Assembly (NCBI GenBank): GCA_029934815.1
Contig: JAOZLM010000025.1
Coordinates: 1 to 14,954 of the forward strand
DNA length: 14,954 bases
Direction of reading: 5' to 3'
Source: Desulfocapsa sp.
GTDB lineage: Bacteria > Desulfobacterota > Desulfobulbia > Desulfobulbales > Desulfocapsaceae
Shown one piece after another: positions 1-7,095 of this stretch; positions within the stretch are counted from its first letter, which is position 1, and every line of letters starts with the position of its first letter. A program made the translations under genes and the position numbers. Under the pieces are notes generated by a model, which worked only from the letters and a program-made list of their open reading frames with translations, was not told where the DNA came from and searched no databases.

Positions 1-174
1 TTTGAATTCTTGCTCGGTGTGAGAGAGAGCCTTCAGGACGATTTAGTAAAACGTGGCCACAAGCTCAGGCTATACGTCCCTTTTGGAACAGAATGGTGGG
101 CCTATTCCGTGAGAAGAGTTGGCGAGAACCCACGAAATGGAATTTTTCTCTTACGGTCGCTCTGTTACAAATAA
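1..174 (+). CDS. Proline dehydrogenase, C-terminal fragment
   Basis: The first 57 codons of the window are open from base 1 and end at TAA (172-174). They encode the end of a proline dehydrogenase, the FAD enzyme that oxidises proline to pyrroline-5-carboxylate. The diagnostic part is LYVPFGTEWWAYSVRR followed by VGENPRN, which matches the C-terminal signature of the ProDH barrel, where the paired arginines bind the substrate carboxylate. The protein stops about 12 residues after this motif. It is therefore not followed by an in-frame pyrroline-5-carboxylate dehydrogenase domain as in bifunctional PutA, and is most likely a monofunctional enzyme. The 5' part lies outside the window. No clear terminator follows; the 53-bp gap to the convergent gene holds only a 6-bp AT-rich inverted repeat. 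Confidence 0.85.
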   Translation, partial: FEFLLGVRESLQDDLVKRGHKLRLYVPFGTEWWAYSVRRVGENPRNGIFLLRSLCYK

Positions 175-227
175 TACAGAGCAGCTACAAATCAGATAAC
201 TCTTGATTTCAGGCAGGCTTTCGCTAC

Positions 228-536
228 TTACGGCAACGTCCCGCCACCAGTATAATCATAAATTCCATAGACAAGTCCGGCAAATATTCCTATGGTAAAA
301 AAGAGTCTGAAACGTTGTGGCCAGGGTACTTTTTCTCCGCCTGAGGCATATTGCAATACAGACACAACAGCAATAGTAAAAGCTATGAGATAGGGTGCGG
401 TTAGCCCGATCTGTTTCAGCGTTGCAAGCGCACTGCTGATTGGATCAGCGCCAATGCGTAAATTAAACAATAAATACACAAGCCCTGTAACATAAAACGA
501 TAAAGTACTTCCACTCTTCTCTTTGGTATCTTCCAT
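228..536 (-). CDS. Unrecognised small membrane protein (102 aa)
   Basis: I do not recognise this family. The 102-residue product begins MEDTKEKSG and has three probable membrane helices: roughly residues 11-30 (STLSFYVTGLVYLLFNL region), 45-65 (APYLIAFTIAVVSVLQ) and 77-96 (LFFTIGIFAGLVYGIYDY). A short basic loop lies between helices two and three, and a Gly-rich C-terminus (TGGGTLP) ends it. The frame stays open to an upstream ATG at 587, but the start at 536 is preferred: an AAGAGA-type ribosome-binding site lies about 6 nt upstream, and the longer form would add a basic, non-hydrophobic leader overlapping the divergent gene. The ATG abuts the start codon of the plus-strand gene at 537 with no spacer. 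It converges on the proline dehydrogenase end. Function unknown. Confidence 0.65.
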   Translation of the reverse strand: MEDTKEKSGSTLSFYVTGLVYLLFNLRIGADPISSALATLKQIGLTAPYLIAFTIAVVSVLQYASGGEKVPWPQRFRLFFTIGIFAGLVYGIYDYTGGGTLP

Positions 537-1646
537 ATGCAATCTCTTAATAGTCTTTATTTTCCTGAAACTGTTCTTCCACATCACTTGCGAAATACAT
601 TACTGCTCCTGCCGGACAGCCTGCATTTTTTGCAGCCGGTGGAGGGAGAGGATTCCACAAGTGCTGATCTTTTCATGGAAAAGGGAATCTGTCAAGCTCA
701 TACTCCATCTCCCCTTGGAAAAGACAGGGATCGATTTGTGGGACTGCTTAGTGATATTCAGGAGCAGAAGAGCAGCAATGCAGAACAGTTTAGTCAACTG
801 ACCCTGGCTCACCTTTCCGAAGAAATGCAGCGGGGTGACAATAGCCATCGCAGCATTATGACCAATCTTAACGAAGCAAAGATCGTTGAGGATAAGTCAG
901 CCGACGATAAACAACAGGCAGAAAAACTGTGGAAAACTCGCCTCGTTCTCGCACTTGCGGAGATACTTGATAAAGAGGAAGCGGAACTTGCTGAAAACTT
1001 CTCAAATATTGATTCCACTGAGCTTGATCTGTTTCAGGCATTAAAAGGTGAACAGGACGCAGAGACAGAAAGTGAAGATGATGATCCATTTGCCGAGCTG
1101 ACACGTATTCGATCAAAACTGAGCCAACAGCGCCCGGGTACTGTTAAAAGACGTTTACAGGCCTGGAAATCATTCTACGCATCAGGAAAATCCGCTGAAG
1201 ACTTCTGGTTATGGACTACTGGCAATGAAGAAGCAGGGGAAATGCTGATCGCTGATTACGAGACAACAAGTGCAAGAGTTTCTGTTCCGCTGTTACGCCT
1301 TAATATTCCGGAACAAATGCTGATGCGGGATAAAGATGCACTGGAATCAATTCTGCACTTTCGTGAAGAAAGCACCGGGATACGACAGCAAATCACCGAA
1401 AAACTGCATAACATCGTAAAACAGAGCCACCTTGACCTTGTGGATCCTGTCGCCCTGCTCCCCGATGCCGGTATTCTTGCCCGTGACTGGAATGATCAGA
1501 TTGAATACTATTTCCCCGAATCCAAGTTTGGCAGTAAAGTGCTTGATCTTCAGTTTCTGGCTAACTTTTCACTGGATCAGCTGCTTCGAGGGGAAAGCAC
1601 GACAGATGGCCTTTGTCACTCTATTGTGGCCATCTGCCGGGAATAG
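537..1646 (+). CDS. Uncharacterised acidic cytoplasmic protein (369 aa)
   Basis: Unrecognised. A 369-residue reading frame with no signal peptide or membrane helix. The N-terminus (SLYFPETVLPHHLRNTLLLLPDSLHFLQP, residues 6-34, quoted here only by its key YFPET, LPHH and LPDS blocks) looks like a conserved folded segment. Residues 110-200 are strongly charged and probably helical, with an acidic run (ETESEDDDP, 177-185) between two helical blocks. A second compact region, residues about 203-275, contains many aromatics (W210, F213, W224, W226). ATG 537 is the first start after the in-frame stop at 501, but no Shine-Dalgarno sequence precedes it. The alternative ATG at 675 would remove the N-terminal block and has no better site. 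It ends 6 bp before the stop of the convergent stress-protein gene. Real by length and protein-like composition; function unknown. Confidence 0.7.
   Translation: MQSLNSLYFPETVLPHHLRNTLLLLPDSLHFLQPVEGEDSTSADLFMEKGICQAHTPSPLGKDRDRFVGLLSDIQEQKSSNAEQFSQLTLAHLSEEMQRGDNSHRSIMTNLNEAKIVEDKSADDKQQAEKLWKTRLVLALAEILDKEEAELAENFSNIDSTELDLFQALKGEQDAETESEDDDPFAELTRIRSKLSQQRPGTVKRRLQAWKSFYASGKSAEDFWLWTTGNEEAGEMLIADYETTSARVSVPLLRLNIPEQMLMRDKDALESILHFREESTGIRQQITEKLHNIVKQSHLDLVDPVALLPDAGILARDWNDQIEYYFPESKFGSKVLDLQFLANFSLDQLLRGESTTDGLCHSIVAICRE
1603..1636. repeat. 9-bp perfect inverted repeat at a convergent gene junction
   Basis: CAGATGGCC (1603-1611) and GGCCATCTG (1628-1636) are exact reverse complements separated by 16 nt. 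They lie inside the last codons of the plus-strand 369-aa gene and 17 nt beyond the stop of the convergent stress-protein gene. There is no T tract on either side, so it is not a classic intrinsic terminator. It could still form an RNA hairpin in both transcripts and help end or protect them. It may also be chance in coding sequence. Confidence 0.35.
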
Positions 1647-1652
1647 AAGCAA

Positions 1653-2141
1653 TTAGTCAGTTTCCGGACAACAGGTATAAGGATTAATGGTCATCACCGG
1701 GCAGGATGCAGATTTCACGACCTTATCAGCCACACTGCCAAACATGATTTTCTCAAGACCTTTGTAGCCGTGGGTTCCCATGGCTACAATCCCGTATTCC
1801 TGGCCATCTGAATAACTTACAATCTGTTCTGCCACATCGCCCACCAGAACTTTTCCGGATACATCGGTTACACCCTGCTCACCGGCGTAGGCTTTAAGCC
1901 CCTCACAAAAAGTGGCCATTTTCTCATCAGCTTGACGAAACAAATCCTGCTCAAAATCTGGAACATTCATTTGTGGAACAAAAAAACCGGAATAATCTTC
2001 AAACTTCTGTACAACAAACAGCAACACCAACGACGCCTTAAAACTACCCGCCAGATACGCCGAATACTCAGCAATTAGTGTGGAATTGTCAGAAAAATCA
2101 ACCGGGGTAATAACCTGTTTCACATGACCTATTTGTTTCAT
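1653..2141 (-). CDS. Universal stress protein, ATP-binding (UspA) type
   Basis: A 162-residue single-domain Usp protein of usual size for the family, acting in the cytoplasm as a dimer that binds ATP and supports survival under stress. The N-terminal strand VITPVDFSD (10-18) carries the nucleotide-contacting Asp14. The C-terminal half holds the full ATP-binding signature G-2X-G-9X-G-S at G122, G125, G135 and S136 (MGTHGYKG then MFGS), which points to the ATP-binding subclass. The C-terminus ends in CCPETD with two adjacent cysteines, an unusual tail. The ATG at 2141 is chosen because AAAGGAGG sits 5 nt upstream; the frame extends to 2186, but that extension would translate the Shine-Dalgarno region itself. 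A possible promoter lies about 78 nt upstream. It stands alone, convergent with the 369-aa gene. Confidence 0.9.
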   Translation of the reverse strand: MKQIGHVKQVITPVDFSDNSTLIAEYSAYLAGSFKASLVLLFVVQKFEDYSGFFVPQMNVPDFEQDLFRQADEKMATFCEGLKAYAGEQGVTDVSGKVLVGDVAEQIVSYSDGQEYGIVAMGTHGYKGLEKIMFGSVADKVVKSASCPVMTINPYTCCPETD

Positions 2142-2218
2142 ATTGCCTCCTTTAACCAGCATTTCCCCGCCTTTCGTAGGTAACAATCAACAATAACAGG
2201 CGAGAGGACTTTCAGACT

Positions 2219-2248
2219 CTTATCTTAATTTTCCCACAACTCTATCAA
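2219..2248 (-). promoter_or_regulatory. Possible sigma-70 promoter of the stress-protein gene
   Basis: On the minus strand TTGATA (2248-2243) and GATAAG (2224-2219) are separated by 18 nt. The -35 matches the consensus at five of six positions and the -10 at four of six. Transcription would start near 2212, giving a leader of about 70 nt ending in the strong AAAGGAGG ribosome-binding site. This 125-bp gap also separates the gene from the end of the long upstream operon, and I see no intrinsic terminator in it. Confidence 0.35.
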
Positions 2249-2266
2249 GTTCACAAGGAAATTATC

Positions 2267-3454
2267 TCAATTATCTACAGATTCCTGTTTAACACCACTC
2301 CAATTGTGGTCCACACTCTCCAGCAACATTTCAAGATTACGTTCAACAATTTCCTCAATCACTACATCAGGCCGGAAAGCCTTAAGAACTGGAGAAAGAT
2401 TTTTGGGGCCACTCACTGTTACACTTTCAGCATCAAAAAACTGCCACACGTACAGAGACTCGGAGAAATTAACAGACGTATAGGCTTTTAAAGTATTAAA
2501 AAAAGAATCATGTAGTACAAGAAGACGTTTTGCTGAAGGATTGCCACGATAAAGCATTGGCTGTAACTGAGGAAGACTCAGATGCTGCTTTACGGATTGT
2601 GGGACCGTACCTCTTTTTATTCGTAACTCCTGTGGTTCCAAGACAGGCCAAAATTCCTTTAATAACTCTTCCCTACCCAGCAACACAGCTAAGTCTCCAC
2701 CTTTTGTTTCAGATGGAGTTGTGGAAAATGTAAACTGTTTCCTGATCAAAAACCCAGGGAAACTCTTTTCCACCTCACTCATCAAATAATAATAGGCAAG
2801 CAAAGCGCCCTTTTCGTTCCAGTGGGTATCGGTTTTGGCATATCCCCTTTCGTATGTACTCTGTGCTATGAGATCCGGCCGCAGATCATACAAAAGTTCA
2901 TTGCACGAATGAAGAACCTGATCAAGGCGTGTCCCATCGCCTTTCAGAGCACGATAAGACGCTTTTAATTTATGTCCATAAACGGATTGTTTATTAGGAG
3001 CAACAAGCGGTATATACAAAATATCCTGCTTTGCAAACCAATCGTGCTTTGCTTGCAACCCATGGCAAAGCCGCTTTATTTCATCCTCACTAAAACGTAG
3101 TTGCCCCTGCAGATCCTCAAGAACACCTTCCATCGCATAGAAAAGCCAGCCAGCCTCTCCTTCGATAGCAAACGGCATCCCGGATTCGCCAAATCGTTTT
3201 GAAACTTCTCGCTGATAACGATAAATCATCCGTTCTCGCAGGCCAAAATGATCCTGGTAATAGATATCTATTTTTTTAATATAATCGTGCACACTTTGTT
3301 CAGCAGTAATTTCCGGAAAGGCTGCAAGAGGACGTTTTTCATTCTCTGAAAACTGTTTATCCGGTTGAAAAGCCCACAACAGAAAAGCCCCCAACAGGAT
3401 CGCAGCAAAAATAATAATTATCGACCAGTCACTTATGCTTTTAACAATCTTCAT
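2267..3454 (-). CDS. AlgJ/AlgX-like polysaccharide O-acetyltransferase (SGNH type)
   Basis: A 395-residue protein anchored by one N-terminal helix (about residues 10-29, SIIIIFAAILLGAFLLWAF) with the rest outside the cytoplasm. It belongs to the AlgJ/AlgX/DHHW group, which transfers acetyl groups, received through an MBOAT partner, onto an exported polysaccharide. The expected triad is visible: Asp209 and His211 in KTDTHWN, and Ser317 in VLHDSF, where the family usually has GDSF. Other family marks are NEKRPLAAFPE (38-48) after the anchor, YYQDHFGLRER (65-75), and a C-terminal VIEEIVERNL (365-374). It starts 4 nt after the MBOAT gene stop, so the two are surely co-transcribed. It is the last gene of the operon. 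The identity of the glycan is not shown by the sequence, and nothing requires it to be alginate. Confidence 0.85.
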   Translation of the reverse strand: MKIVKSISDWSIIIIFAAILLGAFLLWAFQPDKQFSENEKRPLAAFPEITAEQSVHDYIKKIDIYYQDHFGLRERMIYRYQREVSKRFGESGMPFAIEGEAGWLFYAMEGVLEDLQGQLRFSEDEIKRLCHGLQAKHDWFAKQDILYIPLVAPNKQSVYGHKLKASYRALKGDGTRLDQVLHSCNELLYDLRPDLIAQSTYERGYAKTDTHWNEKGALLAYYYLMSEVEKSFPGFLIRKQFTFSTTPSETKGGDLAVLLGREELLKEFWPVLEPQELRIKRGTVPQSVKQHLSLPQLQPMLYRGNPSAKRLLVLHDSFFNTLKAYTSVNFSESLYVWQFFDAESVTVSGPKNLSPVLKAFRPDVVIEEIVERNLEMLLESVDHNWSGVKQESVDN

Positions 3455-3458
3455 TCGT

Positions 3459-4874
3459 CTAAAACTGAAAGTAGAGAAATGGATGATACGCCTGTGCTGC
3501 GATGGTAATCAGGGTAAAGTAAAAAAGCAGTAAAAACAATGCAATGCGCCAGACGGCAAAAGAAATAGAAACAGCCACCGCTTCCGGCCATTTTTCCTGC
3601 CACCTGCAAGCCAGTTTTGCCATACTTCCGTAGAGTGGAAGTGCCAGCAAACCGGCAAAAATGAACTCTGTGAGGAATTTTGATTCGTTGGTCAAAACTG
3701 CCATCCACAAATCATTAGTAACAGTTCCACTTCCTGCCATCACTGACAAATACTGAAATGCGGCCTCCATTGTCGGAGAGCGAAAGACAACCCAGCCAAT
3801 CATCACAACCAGAAAAGTATAGCCCCAGCCAAATCCTCGCATCAGCCAGTTGTCGCCTTTTAGGGGGACAATGCGCTCCAGCACCAGAAAGATACCGTGC
3901 CATAGCCCCCAGACAACAAAGGTCCAGGCGGCTCCATGCCACAAGCCGCAAAGAATAAAAACAAGCAGTAAATTAAAAAGATTTCGCTTATTGCCGCAAC
4001 GGTTACCACCTAAGGGAATATAGAGATAATCACGAAGCCAGGTGGAAAGGGAGATATGCCAGCGACGCCAGAAATCCTTCATGGAACGGGCAGCGTACGG
4101 ATAATTAAAGTTCTCGGGCAGACGAAAACCAAACATATTACCAAGGCCAATGGCCATATCAGAATATCCTGAAAAATCATAATATATCTGCAGGCTGAAA
4201 CAAACTGCCCCAAGCCAGGCCTGCCCTGTACTGAGTTCAGTAAAAGGCAGAGAGAAAATAGCATCAGCTTTTATGCCGAGAGCATCTGCCAGCAGCACTT
4301 TTTTAGCGAGACCAAAAACAAATCGTTCTGCACCTCTTGCAAAACCCTCTCTCGAGATAGTTCGCTGTACAAGCTGCTTTGCAATATCGTGGTAGCGCAC
4401 AATCGGCCCCGCTATCAACTGCGGGAACATGGCTATATACAGCCCGCAATTCAGCATCTTCTGTTCCGCTGGAACGATTCTGCGATACACATCAACAAGG
4501 TATGAGATGGCCTGAAAGGTAAAAAACGAAATACCGGCCGGTAAGTGGAGTGATAATTCCTGCGGCACATGAAATATCTGCAGAAAAAAATCGGCGTACT
4601 TTAAGAGAAAGAGCGGAAAGAGATTACAGCAAACCCCGATCACAAGCAGAGTATTTTGTTTTGTCCCCTTGCTGGTTTCTATCCCTTTTGCCAGGTAGTA
4701 ATTGAGAACAATGGAGCCAATAAGCAAGAGGGTGAATATACTTTCTCCCCAAAAATAGAAGAGAAGACTTGCTGCAAGCATTACATGGTTTCTGTATTTT
4801 ACAGGAAGAATAAACGTGCAGCAAAGAACTATTGGCAGGAGAAAAAAAAGAAATGAAACGGAGCTGAAAACCAT
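3459..4874 (-). CDS. MBOAT family O-acyltransferase (AlgI-like)
   Basis: A 471-residue polytopic membrane protein of the membrane-bound O-acyltransferase family, close to the AlgI/DltB type that moves acyl groups across the inner membrane. Hydrophobic helices run through most of the length. The family core is intact: FPQLIAGPIVRY (150-161), YYDFSGYSDMAIGLG (231-245), FNYPYAARSMKDFWRRWHIS (256-275), LRDYLYIPLGGN (280-291), and the catalytic-type histidine His313 in CGLWHGAAW, followed by a second WHG at 325-327. The length is normal for AlgI. It starts 4 nt after the ligA stop and ends 4 nt before the AlgJ-like gene. It should deliver acetyl to that partner for modification of a surface or exported glycan. 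The ribosome-binding site is weak (GAAAGA), compatible with coupling to ligA translation. Confidence 0.92.
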   Translation of the reverse strand: MVFSSVSFLFFLLPIVLCCTFILPVKYRNHVMLAASLLFYFWGESIFTLLLIGSIVLNYYLAKGIETSKGTKQNTLLVIGVCCNLFPLFLLKYADFFLQIFHVPQELSLHLPAGISFFTFQAISYLVDVYRRIVPAEQKMLNCGLYIAMFPQLIAGPIVRYHDIAKQLVQRTISREGFARGAERFVFGLAKKVLLADALGIKADAIFSLPFTELSTGQAWLGAVCFSLQIYYDFSGYSDMAIGLGNMFGFRLPENFNYPYAARSMKDFWRRWHISLSTWLRDYLYIPLGGNRCGNKRNLFNLLLVFILCGLWHGAAWTFVVWGLWHGIFLVLERIVPLKGDNWLMRGFGWGYTFLVVMIGWVVFRSPTMEAAFQYLSVMAGSGTVTNDLWMAVLTNESKFLTEFIFAGLLALPLYGSMAKLACRWQEKWPEAVAVSISFAVWRIALFLLLFYFTLITIAAQAYHPFLYFQF

Positions 4875-4878
4875 TCTA

Positions 4879-6891
4879 TTATTCTTTCACTGAAGAGATG
4901 GAAAGCAGATCCAGAAACTCATCTTCGGTGAGAATTTTCTTCCCTTTCTCTTCTGCTTTTTTCAGTTTTGATCCCGGTTTCTCACCCACCACAAGGCAGG
5001 TCAGTTTTTTGGTGATCCCACTTGCAATCTGACCACCATGTTCTTTTACCAGTTTTTTGGCTTCACTCCTTGAAAGTTTCTTTAAACTTCCGGTAAAGAG
5101 CAGCACCTCACCAGTGAGAAGCTGATTTTCTGTTTTCTTTTCTGCTATTTGTGGAACAACACCAGCATCAGTAAATTGTGAAAACATCTTTTGCACTGCG
5201 GGATCTGAAAAATATTCAACTATGGAAGCAGCCGCCTGTTCTCCCAGACCATCCACTTCTATTAAGACATCTTTGGAAACCTGCAACAGCTTCTCAAGAC
5301 TCTGAAATGTATCTTCCAAAAGAGTGGCAGTCACCTCTCCCACATAGCGGATACCAAGGGCAGCAAGAAACCGGGCTAATGGTGGGGTTTTGGCTGCAGC
5401 GATACCTCGCAGCATATTTTCGGCAGATTTTTGTCCCCAGCCATCAAGATTCTCCACATCTTCTTTTTTTAGCAGGAAGATATCCGGAAGATCACGGATT
5501 AGGCCTAACGCAAAGAGCTGTTCTACGCTCTTCTTCCCTAATCCTTCAATATCAAGACCGGCTTTTGAACAGAAGTGAACCATGGTCTGCTGTCGTTGGG
5601 CAGGACAGTGAGGATTTACACATCGGGTTACCACTTCTTCTTCTAATTTCTGTAGGGGATGCGAACAGACCGGACAAAAATCAGGGAATGGTATGCTCTT
5701 TACCTCACCATCTCGTTTTTCAGGTAATGCTTTTACTATTTCCGGGATGACATCCCCTGCACGCTGAATAAGCACAGTATCACCGAGGCGTAAATCCTTT
5801 CGCAAAATCTCATCTGCGTTATGCAATGTTGCACGACTGACTATTACCCCGCCAACATCCACAGGCTCAAGAATTGCCACTGGCGTAACCGCTCCGGTTC
5901 GCCCTACCTGAAAGACAACTTCATTTATTGTAGTAGTGGCCTGAATGGCAGGAAACTTACAGGCTATAGCCCAACGGGGAGCACGAGCCTTGACTCCAAG
6001 GCGGTTTTGCAGACTAAAATCGTCAACTTTCACCACCATGCCGTCTATCTCATAAGACAAGTCATGGCGAAGAGTGGCTAATTCAGCAAACCGGGTGATG
6101 GCACTTTTTATCTCAGCACAAAAACGAATATGCTTATTAACCGGAAAGCCCAACTCAGCCAAAAATATGAACAACTCCTGCTGGCTTGTACAACCACTGG
6201 CTTGCGGATCAGAAACGGCGTAAACAAAAAACTCGAGGGGACGTTTTGCGGTAATGGCCGGATCGAGCTGGCGCAGAGACCCTGCTGCAGCATTACGCGG
6301 ATTAGCAAAGAGATCCTCCCCGGCCTCAGCACGTTGCCTGTTCAGTTTTTCAAGCCCACTGCGACTCATAAAAACTTCGCCACGTACTTCAATTCTTGGG
6401 ATATTCGTTTGTAACAAACGTAAAGGAATGGATGGAATGGTGCGCAACTGGGCAGTTATATTTTCCCCAACTTTGCCGTTTCCACGGGTGCTACCCTGAA
6501 TCAGGATACCGTTTTCGTACACAAGCTCAACTGCCAGACCGTCCAGTTTTGGTTCGGCCATATAAGTAAGGCTGTCATCTTCCAGAAGAAGATACCGTTT
6601 GAGACGATCTTCAAAATCGTACAAATCCTGGTCTGAAAAGGCATTTTCCAGACTGAGCATGGGGATGCGATGTTCCACCTGCTCGAATGAATCTAAGGCC
6701 TCACCACCAACTCGCTGGCTGGGAGAATCGGCAGTAACCCACTCAGGCTGCTGTTCTTCTATTCCCAGCAGTTCCTGAAACAGCCGGTCATACTCGCCAT
6801 CGGATATCTGTGGATTATCCAAGACATAGTAATTATGGGAATGTTCTGTCAGCAGCTGTTTTAAATCACTGTAACGCTGTTTTGCATCCAT
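4879..6891 (-). CDS. ligA: NAD-dependent DNA ligase LigA
   Basis: A full-length 670-residue bacterial DNA ligase, which seals nicks during replication and repair using NAD+. Domains appear in the standard order: an NAD-binding Ia region (YYVLDNPQISDGEYD, 21-35); the adenylation domain with nucleophile Lys115 in PKLDG; motif IV at EIDGMVVKVD (281-290); the OB fold with GRTGAVTPVA (330-339); a Cys4 zinc finger at Cys406, 409, 424 and 429; helix-hairpin-helix repeats (about 444-560) with GLDIEGLG and VDGLGEQAA; and a C-terminal BRCT domain (about 592-670). No key residue is missing. It begins 12 nt after the tautomerase stop without a clear Shine-Dalgarno sequence, suggesting translational coupling, and ends 4 nt before the MBOAT gene. 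Confidence 0.97.
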   Translation of the reverse strand: MDAKQRYSDLKQLLTEHSHNYYVLDNPQISDGEYDRLFQELLGIEEQQPEWVTADSPSQRVGGEALDSFEQVEHRIPMLSLENAFSDQDLYDFEDRLKRYLLLEDDSLTYMAEPKLDGLAVELVYENGILIQGSTRGNGKVGENITAQLRTIPSIPLRLLQTNIPRIEVRGEVFMSRSGLEKLNRQRAEAGEDLFANPRNAAAGSLRQLDPAITAKRPLEFFVYAVSDPQASGCTSQQELFIFLAELGFPVNKHIRFCAEIKSAITRFAELATLRHDLSYEIDGMVVKVDDFSLQNRLGVKARAPRWAIACKFPAIQATTTINEVVFQVGRTGAVTPVAILEPVDVGGVIVSRATLHNADEILRKDLRLGDTVLIQRAGDVIPEIVKALPEKRDGEVKSIPFPDFCPVCSHPLQKLEEEVVTRCVNPHCPAQRQQTMVHFCSKAGLDIEGLGKKSVEQLFALGLIRDLPDIFLLKKEDVENLDGWGQKSAENMLRGIAAAKTPPLARFLAALGIRYVGEVTATLLEDTFQSLEKLLQVSKDVLIEVDGLGEQAAASIVEYFSDPAVQKMFSQFTDAGVVPQIAEKKTENQLLTGEVLLFTGSLKKLSRSEAKKLVKEHGGQIASGITKKLTCLVVGEKPGSKLKKAEEKGKKILTEDEFLDLLSISSVKE

Positions 6892-6903
6892 CAGAGGTGA
6901 CTT

Positions 6904-7092
6904 TTATTTCGGTGCTTCCAGTAAAACACCGCCTTTGGCAATATTTTCATGTTTGACTTCATCAATGAAAATCAGGATGGCTTCCGGTGGTTTTCCTGCT
7001 TCTCTGGCAATCACTTCAGTCACACCTGCACTGATATTGCTTTTTTGTTCTTTCGTCAGCTCACCTGCTACTCGAATATTCACGTATGGCAT
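6904..7092 (-). CDS. 4-oxalocrotonate tautomerase-like protein
   Basis: A 62-residue protein of the tautomerase superfamily. The family uses Pro1, exposed after removal of Met, as catalytic base, and works as a small oligomer in the cytoplasm. The sequence begins MPYVNIRVAGELTKEQK, with Pro1 present, and ends in the family-like hairpin ENIAKGGVLLE. By hand alignment to the classical enzyme, Arg11 is replaced by Leu and Arg39 by Leu, so the classic 4-oxalocrotonate reaction is unlikely; it is closer to DmpI-like or uncharacterised members. It has a good GGAG ribosome-binding site (AGAAGGAGAATAACAG before the ATG). The start is 3 nt after the stop of the 171-aa gene, and ligA follows 12 nt later. 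No aromatic-degradation genes are nearby, so the substrate is unknown. Confidence 0.88.
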   Translation of the reverse strand: MPYVNIRVAGELTKEQKSNISAGVTEVIAREAGKPPEAILIFIDEVKHENIAKGGVLLEAPK

Positions 7093-7095
7093 CTG

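Noticed and set aside
190..210. AAATCA/TGATTT inverted repeat after the proline dehydrogenase gene as a terminator
   Set aside because: Only 6 AT-rich pairs with a 9-nt loop and no useful T tract; too weak to call.
228..587. Longer 119-aa form of the small membrane protein starting at 587
   Set aside because: The extra 17 residues are basic and not hydrophobic, overlap the divergent gene by 51 nt, and the ATG at 536 has a better ribosome-binding site.
1653..2186. 177-aa version of the stress protein starting at 2186
   Set aside because: The extension runs through the strong AAAGGAGG site that serves the ATG at 2141, and is not family-like.
3451..3951. Minus-strand open frames inside the MBOAT gene
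   Set aside because: They are out-of-frame shadows of a well-supported membrane protein and have no family-like content.
5178..5750. 190-aa plus-strand frame antisense to ligA
   Set aside because: It lies wholly opposite a conserved ligA and has the low-complexity look of antisense translation; no ribosome-binding site.
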